Source: Notolepis coatsorum
Lineage: Eukaryota > Chordata > Actinopteri > Aulopiformes > Paralepididae
Assembly: GCA_963971535.1 (NCBI GenBank)
Contig: OZ020589.1
Location: forward strand, 85,716,258-85,780,257
DNA: 64,000 nucleotides
Direction: 5' to 3'
The notes under the pieces were generated by a model that was not told the origin of the DNA, did no database searches, and was given only the letters and a program-made list of their open reading frames with translations. Made by a program: the position numbers and the translations under genes. Position 1 is the stretch's first letter, and each line of letters starts with the position of its first letter. Shown one piece after another: positions 21,888-32,556 of this stretch.

Positions 21888-22030
21888 GCTAGTGGCTGGC
21901 TAGGGGCTGATTAGGGGCTGGCTAGGGGCTGGCTAGCGGCTGGCTAGAAGCTGGCTAGGGGTTGGCTAGGAGCTGGCTAGGAGCTGACTAGGAGTTGGCT
22001 AGGGGCTGGCTATGAGCTCGGGGCTGGCTA
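21888..22030 (+). repeat. CTGGCTAGGGG minisatellite
   Basis: About a dozen degenerate units of the form GGCTGGCTAGGGGCT, imperfect and head to tail. Confidence 0.85.
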
Positions 22031-22356
22031 CACCATTGACCTTGTTACACGCCAACCGTGTTACATAGTTGACCTCAACACACTGTCCCAAACTCTGGCT
22101 TTCGTTTATCTGCTTGTTATCTTCTCCTTCGTCTGCTAATTATTCCTTGTTTATCTTCATTGAATCGCTCACCTCATTTCTCAGATGTTTAGTTACTGCC
22201 AGGGGTTCAGCTCAGTTCATTCGGCTCTGCTCCAGTGGAGTTGGGTTGGGACTTAATTGTCTCCCAGGGACATTCTGTCGACATTCGATGGCACGCTAGA
22301 CAGCAGCCTTGGATCGGTCAACCCGCCCTCCAGGTCTTCGAATATTTTGAAAATAC
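22031..22356. other. Spacer, no recognised feature
   Basis: About 330 bp with only a short chance frame (22069-22299) showing no domain. Confidence 0.4.
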
Positions 22357-22871
22357 CAGTGGTGGAAGAAGTATACAGTTCCTTTACTTAAGTAAAGATA
22401 AATGAGTACTCTGGTAAAAGTAAAAGGCCTCCATTCAAATTCTACTTAAGTAAAAGTAGAGAAGTATTTTAAATTGAATGTACATAATATCTAAAGTTTG
22501 TGTATTCCAGTGCTTGGGAGCATTCAAGCCTTGATCCATTGACCTTTAAAAGTGTTAAAGTGGTATGCGGTCCAGTAATGCTGCTCTGATTATGTCCGCT
22601 TGAAGTTGACAGGCTTCAAATGTGAAAGTATATAATCTTCGTAAATTTTTGCCATGTTTTATATTCAAAATCGTTTTCTTCAAAGTAACTAGTAACTGAT
22701 GGGTTCAGATAAAATGTAGTGGAGTAAAAAGTACAATATTTCCATTGAAATGTAGTGGAGTAATAGTATAACGTTACCTAAAATGAAAATACTCATGTAA
22801 AGTACAAGTAGCTAAAACATTTTCTTAAGTACAGTACTTGAGTAAAAATACTTAGTTACATTCTACCACTG
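22357..22871 (+). mobile_element. hAT-like MITE, single-unit copy (515 bp)
   Basis: The element runs from CAGTGGTGGAAGAAG to TCTACCACTG, flanked by a perfect 8-bp duplication GAAAATAC (22349-22356 and 22872-22879). Its interior has CTTAAGTA-rich subterminal sequence and one copy of an AAAGTGGTATGCGGTCCAG...GCTGCTCTGATTA unit near 22555-22600. The same unit is tripled at 51290-51430 and present 18 times at 61630-62510. No coding capacity. Confidence 0.93.
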
Positions 22872-22879
22872 GAAAATAC

Positions 22880-23400
22880 CATAGTTTCCATACCATATGA
22901 GGTGGAACCGTTCCCATCAATTATGTTCCTCTAGTACAAAGTACATGTAGGTTAATTGAGCTTTGGCTGAGAGGAGTGCTCTCATCCTGGCCAGTTAGGA
23001 GACATGGAGGTGGAAAAAGGGACCCAGCCCTCTCGTGGATAGAGGAAGGGGGTTTGGAGACAGTGGCTCTCTAGGTGTGAGATTAAAGCTATTGTCTTAG
23101 GCCAACCCCAAGAAGAGGATTATCCCACAGCACATACTATAATATTGAGTAGACAGAGTCGACCTCGCCGGCCCTGAAATCCTCCTTCACTGGATCATGT
23201 TGTCAATCGCATCGGCCGTTACCAGACTCACCGATGGCTTAAATCTTGATCTTTGACCGATTTGAATACAAATCAACATCGCAGGTCCTTTAGTCGGCTG
23301 AGAACCTTTCAGCTAAGTTCATGCACATCAGCAGTTTGTCAGCAGTGTGGTGGGAAGCTGCAGACAACTCTCTCACTGTCAGGAATGGATCACATAAAAT
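22880..23400. other. Spacer, no recognised feature
   Basis: No repeat or coding pattern stands out. Confidence 0.4.
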
Positions 23401-23404
23401 GTAT

Positions 23405-23530
23405 TTAAATCACATGTATTTGTATAGCCCAAGATCACATGGAATAGCCCCCATGGGCTGTACAAGTCTTCGTGTACAAGTCAAGAAGAAACATCACAAA
23501 ATATAAAAAAAAAAAAAAAAAAAAAAAAAA
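23405..23530 (+). repeat. Short retroelement-like fragment with A tail
   Basis: ATTTGTATAGCCCAAGATCAC and a following GGGCTGTACAAG resemble a fish interspersed repeat I know by sight. It ends in an A-rich run of about 28 (23503-23530). The family is not assigned. Confidence 0.5.
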
Positions 23531-24059
23531 CCATAAAATCCAAATATGCGACACTCCCAGACTAAAAACCTAACAATAGGGGGAAAAAGCACCACAGGCG
23601 GCGTGGAGGAGAGAAACCTCAGATGGGCTGTTCAAAGGGGATCCCCCAACTTGGATGTCGGTGATAATATAGTGTTGCTATGGATGATAGATGGGTGGCG
23701 AATAAAACCGGTGAATAATTGGTATGAACGTGTATATAATATACATGTAATGATACACATTCGTATATACACATATACCATAATACATGGTATTGTACTT
23801 GTAGTATCTAATTGTTTTTTAAATCATTCACATGATGCAATGAATACACAAACATTAACTGGAACATAGATACAAATGGATACATAATACAGCACAACTA
23901 CATTGAGTGCTCAGAACATTGAACTGTCCACACACAAGCACACATGAACACACACACGACACGCACACTGTGCACGCTCACACACGAGCAGCCACTTAAC
24001 ACTTTAACATGAGCGGGCACACACTCATGTCGCACACACGCACACTTATGGCCAAAGGA
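23531..24059. other. Spacer with CA-rich stretch
   Basis: No gene is recognised. 23930-24050 is a degenerate CACA-rich segment. Confidence 0.45.
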
Positions 24060-24330
24060 AAGGACACTTTAAATTAGAATAACAGGAACAGTGTATTGCA
24101 CTACCAAAGCTAACTAGCATGTCCCATATGCTCTGTAAATAACTATGTACAGATACCGAGATGTCACTCCATGTTACCTGTTACCTGTTTACTGCACAAT
24201 GTTGTTTTCTTCTTTGATTCTATTATATGTACCACTGTATTGCACATCGTTGCGGGCAAGACCACCCGCATTTCATTGTATACCTGTATGCCGTGACAAT
24301 TAAAACTCTTGACTTGACTTGACTTGAACA
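24060..24330 (+). mobile_element. LINE 3'-end fragment with (TTGAC)n tail
   Basis: CATTTCATTGTATACCTG, GACAATTAAAACTCTTGAC and a tail of three to four TTGAC units look like the 3' end of a fish non-LTR element of the CR1/Rex group, where short tandem tails are usual. No coding part is present. The assignment is by resemblance. Confidence 0.55.
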
Positions 24331-24402
24331 TGACACAATAAATACATAAATACAGCACAGCACGACACAGCACAACATAAACACACAGGATAGTCTAGTC
24401 CA

Positions 24403-25153
24403 TCAGGTCAGGAGCTTGGTTAGTGTAGGGGCAGGAGGGGGAGAGGGGGGCCAAGGGAGTTCAGGGTCCGAATGGGGGTTGGGAAGAAGCTGTCCTTGAA
24501 GCGGGTGGTTTTTTGAAAAGATGGACTTGAAGCGCCTGCCTGAGGGCAGGGGCTGAAACAGGGGGTGTGCTGGGTGTGAGGGGTCCTTAGCAATTTTTCT
24601 GGAGCGGGTGGTTGTGCGGGAGGTGAAGATGGAGTCCAGGGAGGGAAGGTCACATCCTATGATTTTGGAGGCCTTGTTAATGATGCGCTGAAGTTTTTGA
24701 ATGGAGAGTTTTTGTGCAGAACCGTACCAGGTGAGTATGCTTTGTATGATGGCGGTATAGAATTGGACCAGCAGGTGGCGTTTGACCCTGTACCTGAGGA
24801 AGTACAGAGCTGCTGGGCCTTTTTTGTGATGGAGGTGATGTTGGTGTCCCATTTTAAGTTATTGATGATGTGGGTGCAGAGGAATTTGAGTGAGTCCGTC
24901 AGAGTTATGGATTGGTCAGAGATTGATAGTGGGAGTTTGTGTGTTTTGTTGGCAGCTCTGAAATCGATGGCTATTTCTGTAGTTTTGGAGGTGGTGAGCA
25001 GGAGGTTGTTGATGGAGCACCATCTCGCTGCTCTGTCCACCTCTCGCCGGTATGAGGTCTCGTCGTTGTCTGTGATCAGGCCGAGGATGGTGGTGTCGTC
25101 TGCATATTAAAGACATTTACTGAGCTGTCCAGGGAGATGAGTTGGTTGGTGTA
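24403..25153 (-). pseudogene. Rex1-like LINE, RT C-terminal part
   Basis: The minus-strand reading from the BEL junction gives YADDTTILGL near 25105 (catalytic motif C), REVDRAARWCSINN, LLLTTSKTTEIAIDF and, downstream, ILTWYGS, KLQRIINKASKIIG, LPSLDSIF and LPSGRRFKS. That series is typical of fish Rex1/CR1-group reverse transcriptases. The reading needs frame changes (the open parts 25040-24657 and 24852-24403 are in different frames), so it is broken. The upstream half continues at 33931-34365 beyond the BEL insertion. Confidence 0.8.
25149..25153. repeat. Target-site duplication of BEL element 2 (left)
   Basis: GTGTA, repeated at 33926-33930. Confidence 0.9.
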
Positions 25154-26522
25154 TGTAACTGAGGGGTACAATTCCCTGACTGTATTGATAAGTATGGTAT
25201 CATTAAACCACTACCGCTTTATGTACTTTAACTACTGGCCATACAGTACACGATATCTAAATATGATGAACACTTTCCACAATGAAATCGGTTCCAGTCA
25301 AAGGTAATAATCAAATATTTAATATAGCAAAAGGTACATTGAATATTTATCTTACATTTATCATTTGAATGCACTTGTAAGGCAAATGAGTACTCGTAGG
25401 CAAATCAACACTGAATGTCCAATCTCTGGTTACGCAGGAAGCAAGTATACAACCTGGCTCTTAGGGAATTAGATCTATGGTACACTTAATGATATAGCGG
25501 GATATTCTGGAAGGGGTCCTCCCGGTTGTAAGCCGGTAGGGGGGGTAGGAGAGCCGTCGGTAGTAGACCGTCTGGTCAACGATATCTAGGGAGACTTCGA
25601 GTACAGAAGACAGTGCGATAGACTCTTAATCCGCAGATGAATACACCTTGGTTCTCTTGTAGGCTGTAGCTCCACAGTGAAGAAGAAGCTAGGCGACCTC
25701 AGTCTCTCTGAGCGCCGACTCAACTTGACTCCTCTCGGGGGTAAATCCAACACTCACAGGCGTCGGCGATTATCCGCTCCACAAGTCACAGTACCAAAGC
25801 AAATATATATTCCAGCCGCATAGGGCTCAGCAGTCGTCGGGTAGGTAATCCAGTGTACATGTCCCTCGGTCCTCGCCTAGATCTCCTCGGATGAAAGCGC
25901 CATGTGGTCGGCCCAACCTGGATAAGACTCTAGATAACACGAGGAAGCGTTGGAGATGCTGGTCACTTTAGAACTCTAACCGCACGATGCACCATACACG
26001 ATAGACTATTATTACTTAATAGAAATACGTCGCACTCGACGGTACAGTGCCAAACTCTGACAATTCAGTTATTAATTCGCACGAGGTCTCAATGCTATTC
26101 TAAGGCCAAACAGGCCATACTTCACCGCACGTCGTATCGTGGGTGAGGCTTCACGTTCGGTTACTAAGTTGGGAAGAAGGGTAAGGGACTAAGGGATTTC
26201 TACATTTACTTGCGCCATATTTATATGCACGGTGAACAAATAGTGCCACTCTCATTTCGGTAGCCGTATCCCTGAGCGGAGCCGGGGCTAGTACGGACAT
26301 GTCTCGTCGGTACCTTTGAACTTGACGCCAGGGGCTGGTCCCCTGGCGCCTGGTCCTTTGTCCAATAAGAGAATGAACTATTATGGGCTATAGTAGGCTA
26401 AAGGGATATTCCGTGTATATGTACAAGGAATATACAAGGGATATCAAACGATATACAAATACTATTCAATATATATCCATAAATAAATATATATATTCGG
26501 TTTAATCTGATCCTTCGTAACA
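25154..26522 (-). repeat. BEL element 2, 3' LTR
   Basis: On the plus strand it reads TGTAACTGAGG...CTTCGTAACA. Paired with 32557-33925. Confidence 0.94.
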
Positions 26523-26532
26523 GCCGCCCCCT
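26523..26532 (-). promoter_or_regulatory. Polypurine tract, BEL element 2
   Basis: AGGGGGCGGC on the minus strand abuts the 3' LTR, as in element 1. Confidence 0.75.
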
Positions 26533-26615
26533 AATTAGTCCCACCTAATTAGCTAAGCAGAGACAGATTAACCGCACTGTCCACTACTCAATGTCCGCTG
26601 TGAGGGTCAGTCAGT

Positions 26616-29600
26616 TCACAAAGTCATGGGGTCATGGTCGTCATCGATAGTATCAGGGAGCCTTGGCAGTTCTATTAGCCTCGCCACGGGTCGGGTGTAG
26701 GTCCGCCCTTGGACGAGCACTTCAGCTGCTCGGACCTTTCCATCGGCACCGGTGATCACTTTGCTTACGCGGCCAGCCGGCCACATAGCTCGGGGTAGTG
26801 ACTGGTCGATAATCATGACGACTGTTCCTTCTGTCAAATTGTCTCTCTCTTTCACCCATTTCTGGCGGGTCTGTAGAGACGGTAGGTAGTGGAGTAGGAA
26901 GCTGTTCCAAAACTTGTCAGCCAATACTTGACTGTACCTCCACATTCTGCGGCCGTTCGCTTCTTCAGGCCTGTACATTGTCTGGGGTAGCGCGGGGTCC
27001 AGCCGCCCCATCAAGAGTGTGTTGGGGGTGACTGGGTCGACATCTGCTACATCACTTGAGACGTAACCAAGGGGCTTTGAGTTCAATACTCCCTCGATCT
27101 CCGTGAGGACTGTCATTAAGACTTCTTCCGCCACGGTCTGGGCCCCAAGCACGGCGTACAGGGCTGTCTTTATAGAACGTACTTCTCGTTCCCAAGTTCC
27201 ACTGAAGTGAGGTGCGTTCGGGGGATTAAACTGGAAGTCAATCTGGGATGGAGCGAGGTGGGTCTTAAGTTCTGGGCCCATAGCTTGGAAGCTCTCTTTC
27301 AGCTCTCTTTCTCCGCCTTTGAAGTTTGTCCCGTGATCAGACAATAATGTAGACGGTTTTCCTTTCCGTGATGTGAATCTTCGGAAGGCCATAAGGAATG
27401 AGTCTGTGCTCATGGTTGGAAGGAGTTCGATATGTATCGCTCTGGTGGTAATGCATTTGAATACAATACCCCACCGCTTCTCGGTTCCTCTTCCTTTCTT
27501 TATGTACAGCTCTGTGACCTTGTGTCGGCTGTTCAAGACTATCGGGTACTTGGCGTCATCCGGTAAGTCTGGGGCTCTCCGCAGACGACCACCCACTCTT
27601 ATGAGACTATGGGCGTCGCTCTCGGGGGCTAGGTGGAGCAGTCTGCTGTCTGATGGGACGGGCTTTGCTCCCTGTAGACAGTCTAGCTCATCGGGGAACG
27701 AGTCTCTCTGGGCTCGTTGTAGTAGAAGAAGTTCTGCTTCTTCGTAGTCAGCTGCTGAAATGTCAGTCGTGGGCTGAACCTCTGGGTGGTGCCACAGAAA
27801 TGTCTTTAGCTGCGCACTCTGTAGGGTGAGGCAATCGTCTATGTCGGGGTCTGTGGAGACGAGTGTGTTCAATCCACAGAACATAGGTTTCTTGTTTTCG
27901 GCCTCCTCTTTACTCGCCTCCCGTGGGGTGGGTGTAGGCCACTCTTCTTCGGGGAGCTTGAGAAACTCTGGTCCATCACTGTAGAGGTTGTGACGGGTGA
28001 GGTCATCCAGGGACATTCCCCGGGTGATGACGTCAGCTGGGTTGTGTTTGGTGTCCACATACCTCCAGCTCGCTACTTCTGTTAACTCTTGAATCTCGGT
28101 GACTCTGACTCCCACGAAGACCTTGTATCTGCACGAATCAGACCGGATCCATGTGAGTACTGTCGTGGAGTCTGACCACAAGATTGTTCTTTGCACCGGG
28201 ATGGTGAGTTCACGTTGGATTAACGTGGCGAGCTGCGATCCTGCTAGGGCTGCGCAGAGCTCTAGACGCGGGATAGATTGTTGCTTTCGTGGGGCTATTC
28301 TTGAGCGAGCCAGGATGAAAGCAGTATGTGTTTCTCCTCCCTCCTCTAGGGGACGCAAGTAGGCCACCGAACCGTAGGCTACTTCGGAGGCGTCGCTGAA
28401 TACGTGCAGGTCCATCTTGCATGTCTCTGGCCTCACTGTGGGTGGGAAATAGCTGCGGCGTATATTAACACCTGGGAGTGAGCGGAGTTCCGTCTCCCAC
28501 TCTCTCCATGTGGATGCAAGGTGTTCGGGTATGGGATCGTCCCAGCCCTGGTCCTTGTCCCATAGCGCTCTTACAATCATCTTTGCCCTGGTGGTGTAAG
28601 GTAGAATACATCCCAACGGGTCATATTGTCTGGCGAGTGTTCTGTATACACTCCGTCTGGTGGTCGGTATTGCCGTCGACCTTCCCTGCTCCTTGGTCAG
28701 GGGTTTGTGTCTATAATGGAGCGAGTCTGTTTTGAAGCGCCAGACTAGTCCTAGTGTCATTTCTTGGGCTTCTCCTGGGATGGTCGCCATCCAGGTGTCG
28801 CTGCTCGCTGCCTTGTCCTCGGGGGAGAGGCTGCGCAATACTTGCGGGTCGCTGCTGGCCCACTGCCTGAGATCAAAGCCGCCTTTGATCAGGGAGGCGC
28901 GGAGCTTGAGTAGAAGAGCCTCGGCTTCTTCTGGAGTCGAGACGCTTTGTAAACAGTTGTCCACGTAGAAACTATTTGTCACACTTTGTTGGACCTCTTC
29001 ATCTGCTGCTGGGTCCTCTGCGACGTGTTTTTGTAGTGCAAACGTAGCACAGCATGGGCTGCATGTGGTTCCGAAAGGGAGGACTTCCCATTGATAGATG
29101 GCTGGTTGCTCATCCCCGATCCTCTCTCTCCATGGTAACCGCAGCAGGGGCTTGTCCTCTGGGGAGAGGCTGCGCAATACTGGGGGGTCGCTGCTGGCCC
29201 GCTGCCGGAGATCAAAGCCGTCTTTGATCAGGGAGGCGCGGAGCAGCGCACGACGTCGCCAGTCAATTTTCTTTATGTGTCCCGCTGTGATTAGCTTGTT
29301 AATCTCAGCGCGGTACACAGTCTCTTGAGCGGGGTCTTTGGCTAGGCGCCGCTCTGTGTTCAATAGATACCGCTCCGTCGCTTCTTTTGTGGCGTGAAAG
29401 GTGGGCATTCCCTCTCGCCTCAGGAGTGGAGTTGCGTATCTCATCACTCCGTTGACTGTGACTCTCTTTGTCCCTTGCTCGAGGAGGGCTATAGCGTAAA
29501 TATCTTCCTTAGAACGAATGTCTTTCTTTTCGTTCTTAAAGGGCATTGTCTCTAGTGTCCATAGCCTCTCAACATGCTGCAGGAGAGTGGTGTCTTCTTC

Positions 29601-32327
29601 TGTCACTCTGGAGTGGAGGCAGCTAGTGGCTGCTGTTCGGTTAAGAGACTTGGCGAGGGGGCCTTGTAATGTCCATCCTAGGCGGGTCTCGACTGCTGCA
29701 GGACAACCTCTGGGTCCTGTATGGACCCGGTCTATCGGGACTATGAGGTCTGCATGGTCGGAGCCTATCAGCAGGGTCGGGGTGGCACCGTCTATGAGCG
29801 GGATAGGTAGTTGACGCAGGTGCACATATTTATCCATCAGCTTGGCGATGGGGTAGGTGTACTGCGATAGTCCTATTTCTTGGCTGGTGAAAGCATTAGT
29901 AATCCTATACCGTCTCTCTGGCTGCCCGCTTGCTGCGATAGTGAAGGAGACATTCTCGCCCTTTATCGTCTTTAGATCTCTTCTTATTGTCCGAATCGTC
30001 ATCTGGTTTTCGCTCCCCCGCAGCCCCAGCTGGGCCGCAGCGGACGCGAGGAGAAGGGTCTTCTCTGACCCGTCATCAAGGACGGCGTAAGTGTCCATGA
30101 CCTTATCTTGGTAACTCAGTGTTACGCGGACCACCTTTAGGAGCACCTGGACGCCCCCGCTGCTAGCGGGGTCAATGTACATAACACTTGCCTTTGTGCT
30201 GCTGGATGGTGCAGGCTTTCTTCTGTTACTGTCGTGTAGGACATCTAGGTGGGCTCCGTCACACCGACTACACCTCTTCTTGAGGCGGCACTCGGCTGCC
30301 ATGTGACTGCGCGCACATCGGTAACAGCGCCTGTTGGACTTTATCCAGTGACTCACTTCTTCAGCGGTCATCTTCTTGAACAGGTCACATTGTGACAACC
30401 AGTGTTCCTTTTCGCAGTACGGGCACACCATCTTCCACTTCTCTTTCATCGAGGGGGTACTGTGGTTCTTGCTGCTCGGTACTGATTCTGATTGGTGCAT
30501 GACAGTCACCAATCTTCGGCCATCGTTTGCTCTCCTAGGTCCCTCTCTGGAGCTTGGTGTGCTCCGCACGAACGTATCCAACCGTAGGCTGCTGACTTCT
30601 CTCGCCAGGAAGTCGGCTAGGTCTAGGAGGGATGGCTCGGTACCGTTAGGATCACGGTGGTCTCTTTGCCGCCTGAAGCGCTCCTGTCGGGCGGGCGGCA
30701 GGTTCTCTAAAATCCTCTCGACATTCGAGTTTGCGTATAGTTCATGCATACCCTTTTCTCGTTGCGCCCCCAGCATCCCTACCAGGGATTGTACTTTGAT
30801 AGACAGGTCGTCTAGTGAGCGATTGTCTGTTGCTGGGGGTAGGCGGTCAATATGCCTTATCTCTTGTATTACGTAATCCCATATACGTCCATATCTTTGG
30901 TCTAGTGCTGCTAGAGCCGCGGTGTATGGGGTCGTAGAGGTGGCATAAGCTAGCGCTATGTTGTGCGCTCTGGGCACTTTCAGGTGCTTCAATAGGATAG
31001 CATACTTGTGGCGTTCATCAGCTACATCCACCATCATTGTCTCTAAGCGCATCCGTAGCTCCGTGTACTGTGCTCGGTTCTCATGGGTGAAGTCTGGAAA
31101 CGTCGGTGTGCCAATGTATGACGCCGTGGATGGCTGGCACATCGGTGAGCGTTGGAAGAGAGGCCTCCTAGGCGAGTCTCCTCTTACGCCTCTCGGTGGG
31201 CTGGTACCGGCAGGGTACCATGGCCCGCTGGTCCAGGTGCTATTCCTCGGGACTGGTCGTGCGTCATGCTCACCCGTGAATAGAGTCGGGGGTCTGTAGC
31301 GCAGAGCCGCGGGGGTATAGCCTGGGCTGTACTGGACCTCCTGGTCCTGTGGAGTACTGTGCTGCTGTCGGGCTTGACTCTCCTCATCTCCCTCTTCTTC
31401 CTCTGTCAGGTCATCTAGATCCTGTAGTCGTCTATTTAGCCTCTCCGCGGTGTATACCGTTGCTTCCTTGTAGCTGGGTCTCACTGGGACCGGTCGGGGA
31501 AGGAGTTCGGAGGGGGGTATAGGCTCTCTCTGGTGGTCGGGCTCAGGGTCGCTTAATCGGTTAGGGGAGGGTGCCCTTGACCCGTGTCTTGACGAGGCCC
31601 TGGAACCCCGTGTGGAGGGAGGGGGTGTCGCCCTGGCGATCAGCTGCTCCATTAGCTGCGCTTGTAATCGGTCGCGCTCGGCTTCGCGCTTGGTGAGAGC
31701 AATGTCGCGCTCTGCTTCCCTTTGGGCACCGGCGGCGGCGCGCTGGGCTTCGGCGTGGTCTCTTACCATATTCTCTTCCGTCTGAAGGCGTCTAATCTCT
31801 AGACGTATACGATCTTCGTCGCTCCGTTGCTGCGCTTGAATGCGTTCTCTTTCCATGGAGGAATGTTCGCGCTCGTTAAGCATCTGTGCTTGGAGTTGTT
31901 CGCGCTCGCTAAGCGTCTGTGCTTGGAGTTGTTCGCGCTCGCTAAGCGTCTGTGCTTGGAGTCGATCGCGCTCCGTAGAGGCTGCTAGGCTGGCGAGGAA
32001 CGCCTGTGCCAGCATCTTGTCCGCCTCGCTGGGGGAAGACGCTGGTTGAGGTGATCCGCTCCTGGCAGTACTCGTTGGGGATGCGTTCCCCTGCGGGGAG
32101 TCCTGGAGCTCTATCTCCTCGGCGCTCTCCTCATCTTGTTCCGTGCAGAGTTCCATCTCTGGAGGGTTGTCTTCCTCCCGGAGCTCTTCGGGGACTACTT
32201 CTTCGGTCTTGGCGGGGGGTAAAGTCGTGTCAGTTCCCTCCTGGTCCCCACCGTGAGCTTGGTCAGTTACATTAGAACCCACTAGGGCCTCTGTGGTCGG
32301 GGTATCCTGGTTGATAGGGTCGGACAT
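26616..32327 (-). CDS. BEL/Pao gag-pol with in-frame RT and integrase defects
   Basis: A single open frame of 1,903 codons starting MSDPINQ. Gag has more LQAQ-type coiled-coil units than element 1. The three zinc-knuckle motifs, the AVLDDGS protease, RNase H (DLHVFSDAS, LWSDS) and the C-terminal domain are present. Two changes cripple it. First, after TAGHIKKID the segment that in element 1 holds the start of RT, including the motif A aspartate (GDIKGMF), is replaced by a short copy of a region further down the same gene (29151-29246 matches 28812-28905, ASLIK.GFDLRQ), while FYVDNCL remains. Second, near 27510 about 80 codons are missing, removing the integrase HH-CC zinc domain and the first catalytic aspartate. 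The frame survives both events. It can plausibly make Gag and protease but not an active RT or integrase. Confidence 0.93.
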   Translation of the reverse strand: MSDPINQDTPTTEALVGSNVTDQAHGGDQEGTDTTLPPAKTEEVVPEELREEDNPPEMELCTEQDEESAEEIELQDSPQGNASPTSTARSGSPQPASSPSEADKMLAQAFLASLAASTERDRLQAQTLSEREQLQAQTLSEREQLQAQMLNEREHSSMERERIQAQQRSDEDRIRLEIRRLQTEENMVRDHAEAQRAAAGAQREAERDIALTKREAERDRLQAQLMEQLIARATPPPSTRGSRASSRHGSRAPSPNRLSDPEPDHQREPIPPSELLPRPVPVRPSYKEATVYTAERLNRRLQDLDDLTEEEEGDEESQARQQHSTPQDQEVQYSPGYTPAALRYRPPTLFTGEHDARPVPRNSTWTSGPWYPAGTSPPRGVRGDSPRRPLFQRSPMCQPSTASYIGTPTFPDFTHENRAQYTELRMRLETMMVDVADERHKYAILLKHLKVPRAHNIALAYATSTTPYTAALAALDQRYGRIWDYVIQEIRHIDRLPPATDNRSLDDLSIKVQSLVGMLGAQREKGMHELYANSNVERILENLPPARQERFRRQRDHRDPNGTEPSLLDLADFLAREVSSLRLDTFVRSTPSSREGPRRANDGRRLVTVMHQSESVPSSKNHSTPSMKEKWKMVCPYCEKEHWLSQCDLFKKMTAEEVSHWIKSNRRCYRCARSHMAAECRLKKRCSRCDGAHLDVLHDSNRRKPAPSSSTKASVMYIDPASSGGVQVLLKVVRVTLSYQDKVMDTYAVLDDGSEKTLLLASAAAQLGLRGSENQMTIRTIRRDLKTIKGENVSFTIAASGQPERRYRITNAFTSQEIGLSQYTYPIAKLMDKYVHLRQLPIPLIDGATPTLLIGSDHADLIVPIDRVHTGPRGCPAAVETRLGWTLQGPLAKSLNRTAATSCLHSRVTEEDTTLLQHVERLWTLETMPFKNEKKDIRSKEDIYAIALLEQGTKRVTVNGVMRYATPLLRREGMPTFHATKEATERYLLNTERRLAKDPAQETVYRAEINKLITAGHIKKIDWRRRALLRASLIKDGFDLRQRASSDPPVLRSLSPEDKPLLRLPWRERIGDEQPAIYQWEVLPFGTTCSPCCATFALQKHVAEDPAADEEVQQSVTNSFYVDNCLQSVSTPEEAEALLLKLRASLIKGGFDLRQWASSDPQVLRSLSPEDKAASSDTWMATIPGEAQEMTLGLVWRFKTDSLHYRHKPLTKEQGRSTAIPTTRRSVYRTLARQYDPLGCILPYTTRAKMIVRALWDKDQGWDDPIPEHLASTWREWETELRSLPGVNIRRSYFPPTVRPETCKMDLHVFSDASEVAYGSVAYLRPLEEGGETHTAFILARSRIAPRKQQSIPRLELCAALAGSQLATLIQRELTIPVQRTILWSDSTTVLTWIRSDSCRYKVFVGVRVTEIQELTEVASWRYVDTKHNPADVITRGMSLDDLTRHNLYSDGPEFLKLPEEEWPTPTPREASKEEAENKKPMFCGLNTLVSTDPDIDDCLTLQSAQLKTFLWHHPEVQPTTDISAADYEEAELLLLQRAQRDSFPDELDCLQGAKPVPSDSRLLHLAPESDAHSLIRVGGRLRRAPDLPDDAKYPIVLNSRHKVTELYIKKGRGTEKRWGIVFKCITTRAIHIELLPTMSTDSFLMAFRRFTSRKGKPSTLLSDHGTNFKGGERELKESFQAMGPELKTHLAPSQIDFQFNPPNAPHFSGTWEREVRSIKTALYAVLGAQTVAEEVLMTVLTEIEGVLNSKPLGYVSSDVADVDPVTPNTLLMGRLDPALPQTMYRPEEANGRRMWRYSQVLADKFWNSFLLHYLPSLQTRQKWVKERDNLTEGTVVMIIDQSLPRAMWPAGRVSKVITGADGKVRAAEVLVQGRTYTRPVARLIELPRLPDTIDDDHDPMTL

Positions 32328-32536
32328 AATTTAACTTTCTACTTTTACCGCGTTTACCGTTTGTAGAAGGCTAGGTAGTATACTGGCAGCGTAATCCTCT
32401 AAGTACTGAGGTGGCTGCCGTCTACGCTGCGGGCGTTCTACTTTGGGCGTTCTACTTTAGGAGGACCGTTTCGTGGAGTGTTCATCATAGGCCATTTCAA
32501 TATTAATACCACTATATTAATATTACACTAATTACC

Positions 32537-32554
32537 CTCCGGCTCGAAGGACCA
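32537..32554 (-). promoter_or_regulatory. Primer-binding site of BEL element 2
   Basis: On the minus strand TGGTCCTTCGAGCCGGAG lies two bases inside the 5' LTR. It matches 17 of 18 bases of the site in element 1. Confidence 0.85.
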
Positions 32555-32556
32555 AT

